A DNA stretch of 52,489 bases. It comes from Fidelibacterota bacterium. GTDB lineage: Bacteria; Fidelibacterota; UBA8477; JABMPR01. This document shows, one piece after another, positions 51,975 through 52,489 of the stretch. Within the stretch, counting starts at the first letter, position 1. The number at the start of each line of letters is the position of its first letter. The DNA is taken from the NCBI GenBank assembly GCA_016784025.1, contig JADHVL010000002.1, forward strand, positions 1-52,489, written 5' to 3'. Under the pieces are notes generated by a model, which saw only the letters and a program-made list of their open reading frames with translations, was not told the DNA's origin and searched no databases. A program made the position numbers and the translations under genes.

Positions 51975-52489
51975 ATGTTGAACGATATGACTAAATCAAA
52001 AAATACTGCTATTATAGTTGCCGCTGGAAGTGGTAGTAGATTGACCGGCGATATACCAAAACAATATCTGAAATTGAAGGATGTGGAAATCTTAGCCTAT
52101 TCGGTTCGTTCCTTCAAGGCGCATCCAGAAATCGATGAGGTCATCATTGTCACATCAGCAAATTATCTTGAACACGTCCGTAGGGAATACCCAGAGTGCA
52201 AGGTTGTGCTCGGTGGCGAGACCCGGCAAGATTCGGTCTTCAACGGGCTAAAAGCCTGCTCACCAGATACCCATATAGTGTTAATTCATGACGCAGCCCG
52301 TCCCCTGATTCCTTCCAGAGTTATTGATAGATGTCTCTCCAGCCTGGAAAAATATGAAGGTGTTGCTCCTGCATTAAAACCAGTTGATTCCATGATTCAA
52401 CTCGAAGATTCTGGATTTAGAAATCTCCAGCGCGAAACCCTGAGGATCATCCAAACCCCTCAATGCTTTCATATAGATATTCTGAGAGC
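51975..52489 (+). CDS. ispD: 2-C-methyl-D-erythritol 4-phosphate cytidylyltransferase, 5' part
   Basis: The first 171 codons of IspD, cut by the window end. IspD makes CDP-ME from MEP and CTP in the non-mevalonate isoprenoid pathway. Motifs: AAGSGSRL with IPKQYLKL (CTP-binding, Lys for transition-state contact), the HDAARPLI block, VDSMIQ and IQTPQCF (typical QTPQ). Met5 (51987) is an alternative start; neither has a strong ribosome binding site. The gene diverges from the NagB fusion over about 140 bases. Downstream genes such as ispF are outside the window. Confidence 0.95.
   Translation, partial: MLNDMTKSKNTAIIVAAGSGSRLTGDIPKQYLKLKDVEILAYSVRSFKAHPEIDEVIIVTSANYLEHVRREYPECKVVLGGETRQDSVFNGLKACSPDTHIVLIHDAARPLIPSRVIDRCLSSLEKYEGVAPALKPVDSMIQLEDSGFRNLQRETLRIIQTPQCFHIDILR

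Overview
The window looks like ordinary chromosomal DNA from a Gram-negative bacterium of the FCB (Fibrobacterota-Chlorobiota-Bacteroidota) superphylum. My best guess is Candidatus Marinimicrobia (SAR406) or a relative such as Calditrichota. The main reasons are a giant secreted protein ending in a type IX secretion (T9SS type A) sorting domain with the NYPNPFNP signature, a TonB-dependent receptor, a FadL-type porin, a YaiO-type barrel, many lipoproteins, a NagB/PIG-L fusion of the kind seen in Bacteroidota, and modest GC content. This is inference from protein style, not a phylogeny. I see no rRNA, tRNA, CRISPR array, prophage, transposase or integrase.

Layout. 0.5-7.1 kb (minus): a deoxynucleoside kinase and a 1897-residue T9SS-secreted mosaic protein with a near-perfect 441-bp internal duplication. 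7.5-12.9 kb: a secreted purple-acid-phosphatase-like protein divergent from a GH3 beta-glucosidase lipoprotein, then a soluble PAS histidine kinase. 13-16.4 kb (minus): a beta-propeller lipoprotein, a TPR/YaiO barrel and a seven-helix-like membrane protein. 16.6 kb: ssb. 17.2-19.6 kb (minus): a compact cassette of an Ntn-type amide hydrolase, a small membrane protein and a creatininase-family amidase. 20-24.7 kb: an exported esterase, an unknown exported protein, then an alpha/beta hydrolase, a YciO-type protein and a stand-alone UgpC/MalK-type ATPase.

24.9-40 kb (all minus): a Dld-II/glycolate-oxidase-like FAD/Fe-S enzyme, a lipoprotein, a FadL porin, a TonB receptor with a touching lipoprotein gene, an AlkD-like repair protein, a DUF58 protein, a large HExxH peptidase/propeller/barrel protein, a MoxR ATPase, and rplU-rpmA. 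40-47.8 kb (minus): a subtilase lipoprotein, then an eight-gene directon (DUF4180, DUF819, udk, GNAT acetyltransferase, divergent polysaccharide deacetylase, PdxJ-like, asparaginase, dCMP deaminase). 48-52.5 kb: an arylamine N-acetyltransferase-like gene overlapping a DUF4416 gene, the NagB/PIG-L fusion, and the 5' part of ispD cut by the window edge.

How the genes fit together. Much of the window encodes the cell envelope and the breakdown of polymers: glucosidase, phosphatase, protease, esterases, amidases, outer-membrane importers and amino-sugar deamination. Nucleotide salvage enzymes (dNK, Udk, dCMP deaminase) are scattered among these. No complete mobile or defence system is visible. 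The best leads for something undescribed are: a PdxJ homologue that has lost the catalytic residues of the family, translationally coupled to a zinc-type asparaginase; the Ntn hydrolase/membrane/creatininase cassette; and the protease-propeller-barrel protein set between MoxR and DUF58. Noncoding DNA carries two dispersed palindromic repeat families and a heptamer array with a 4-4-8 block structure.
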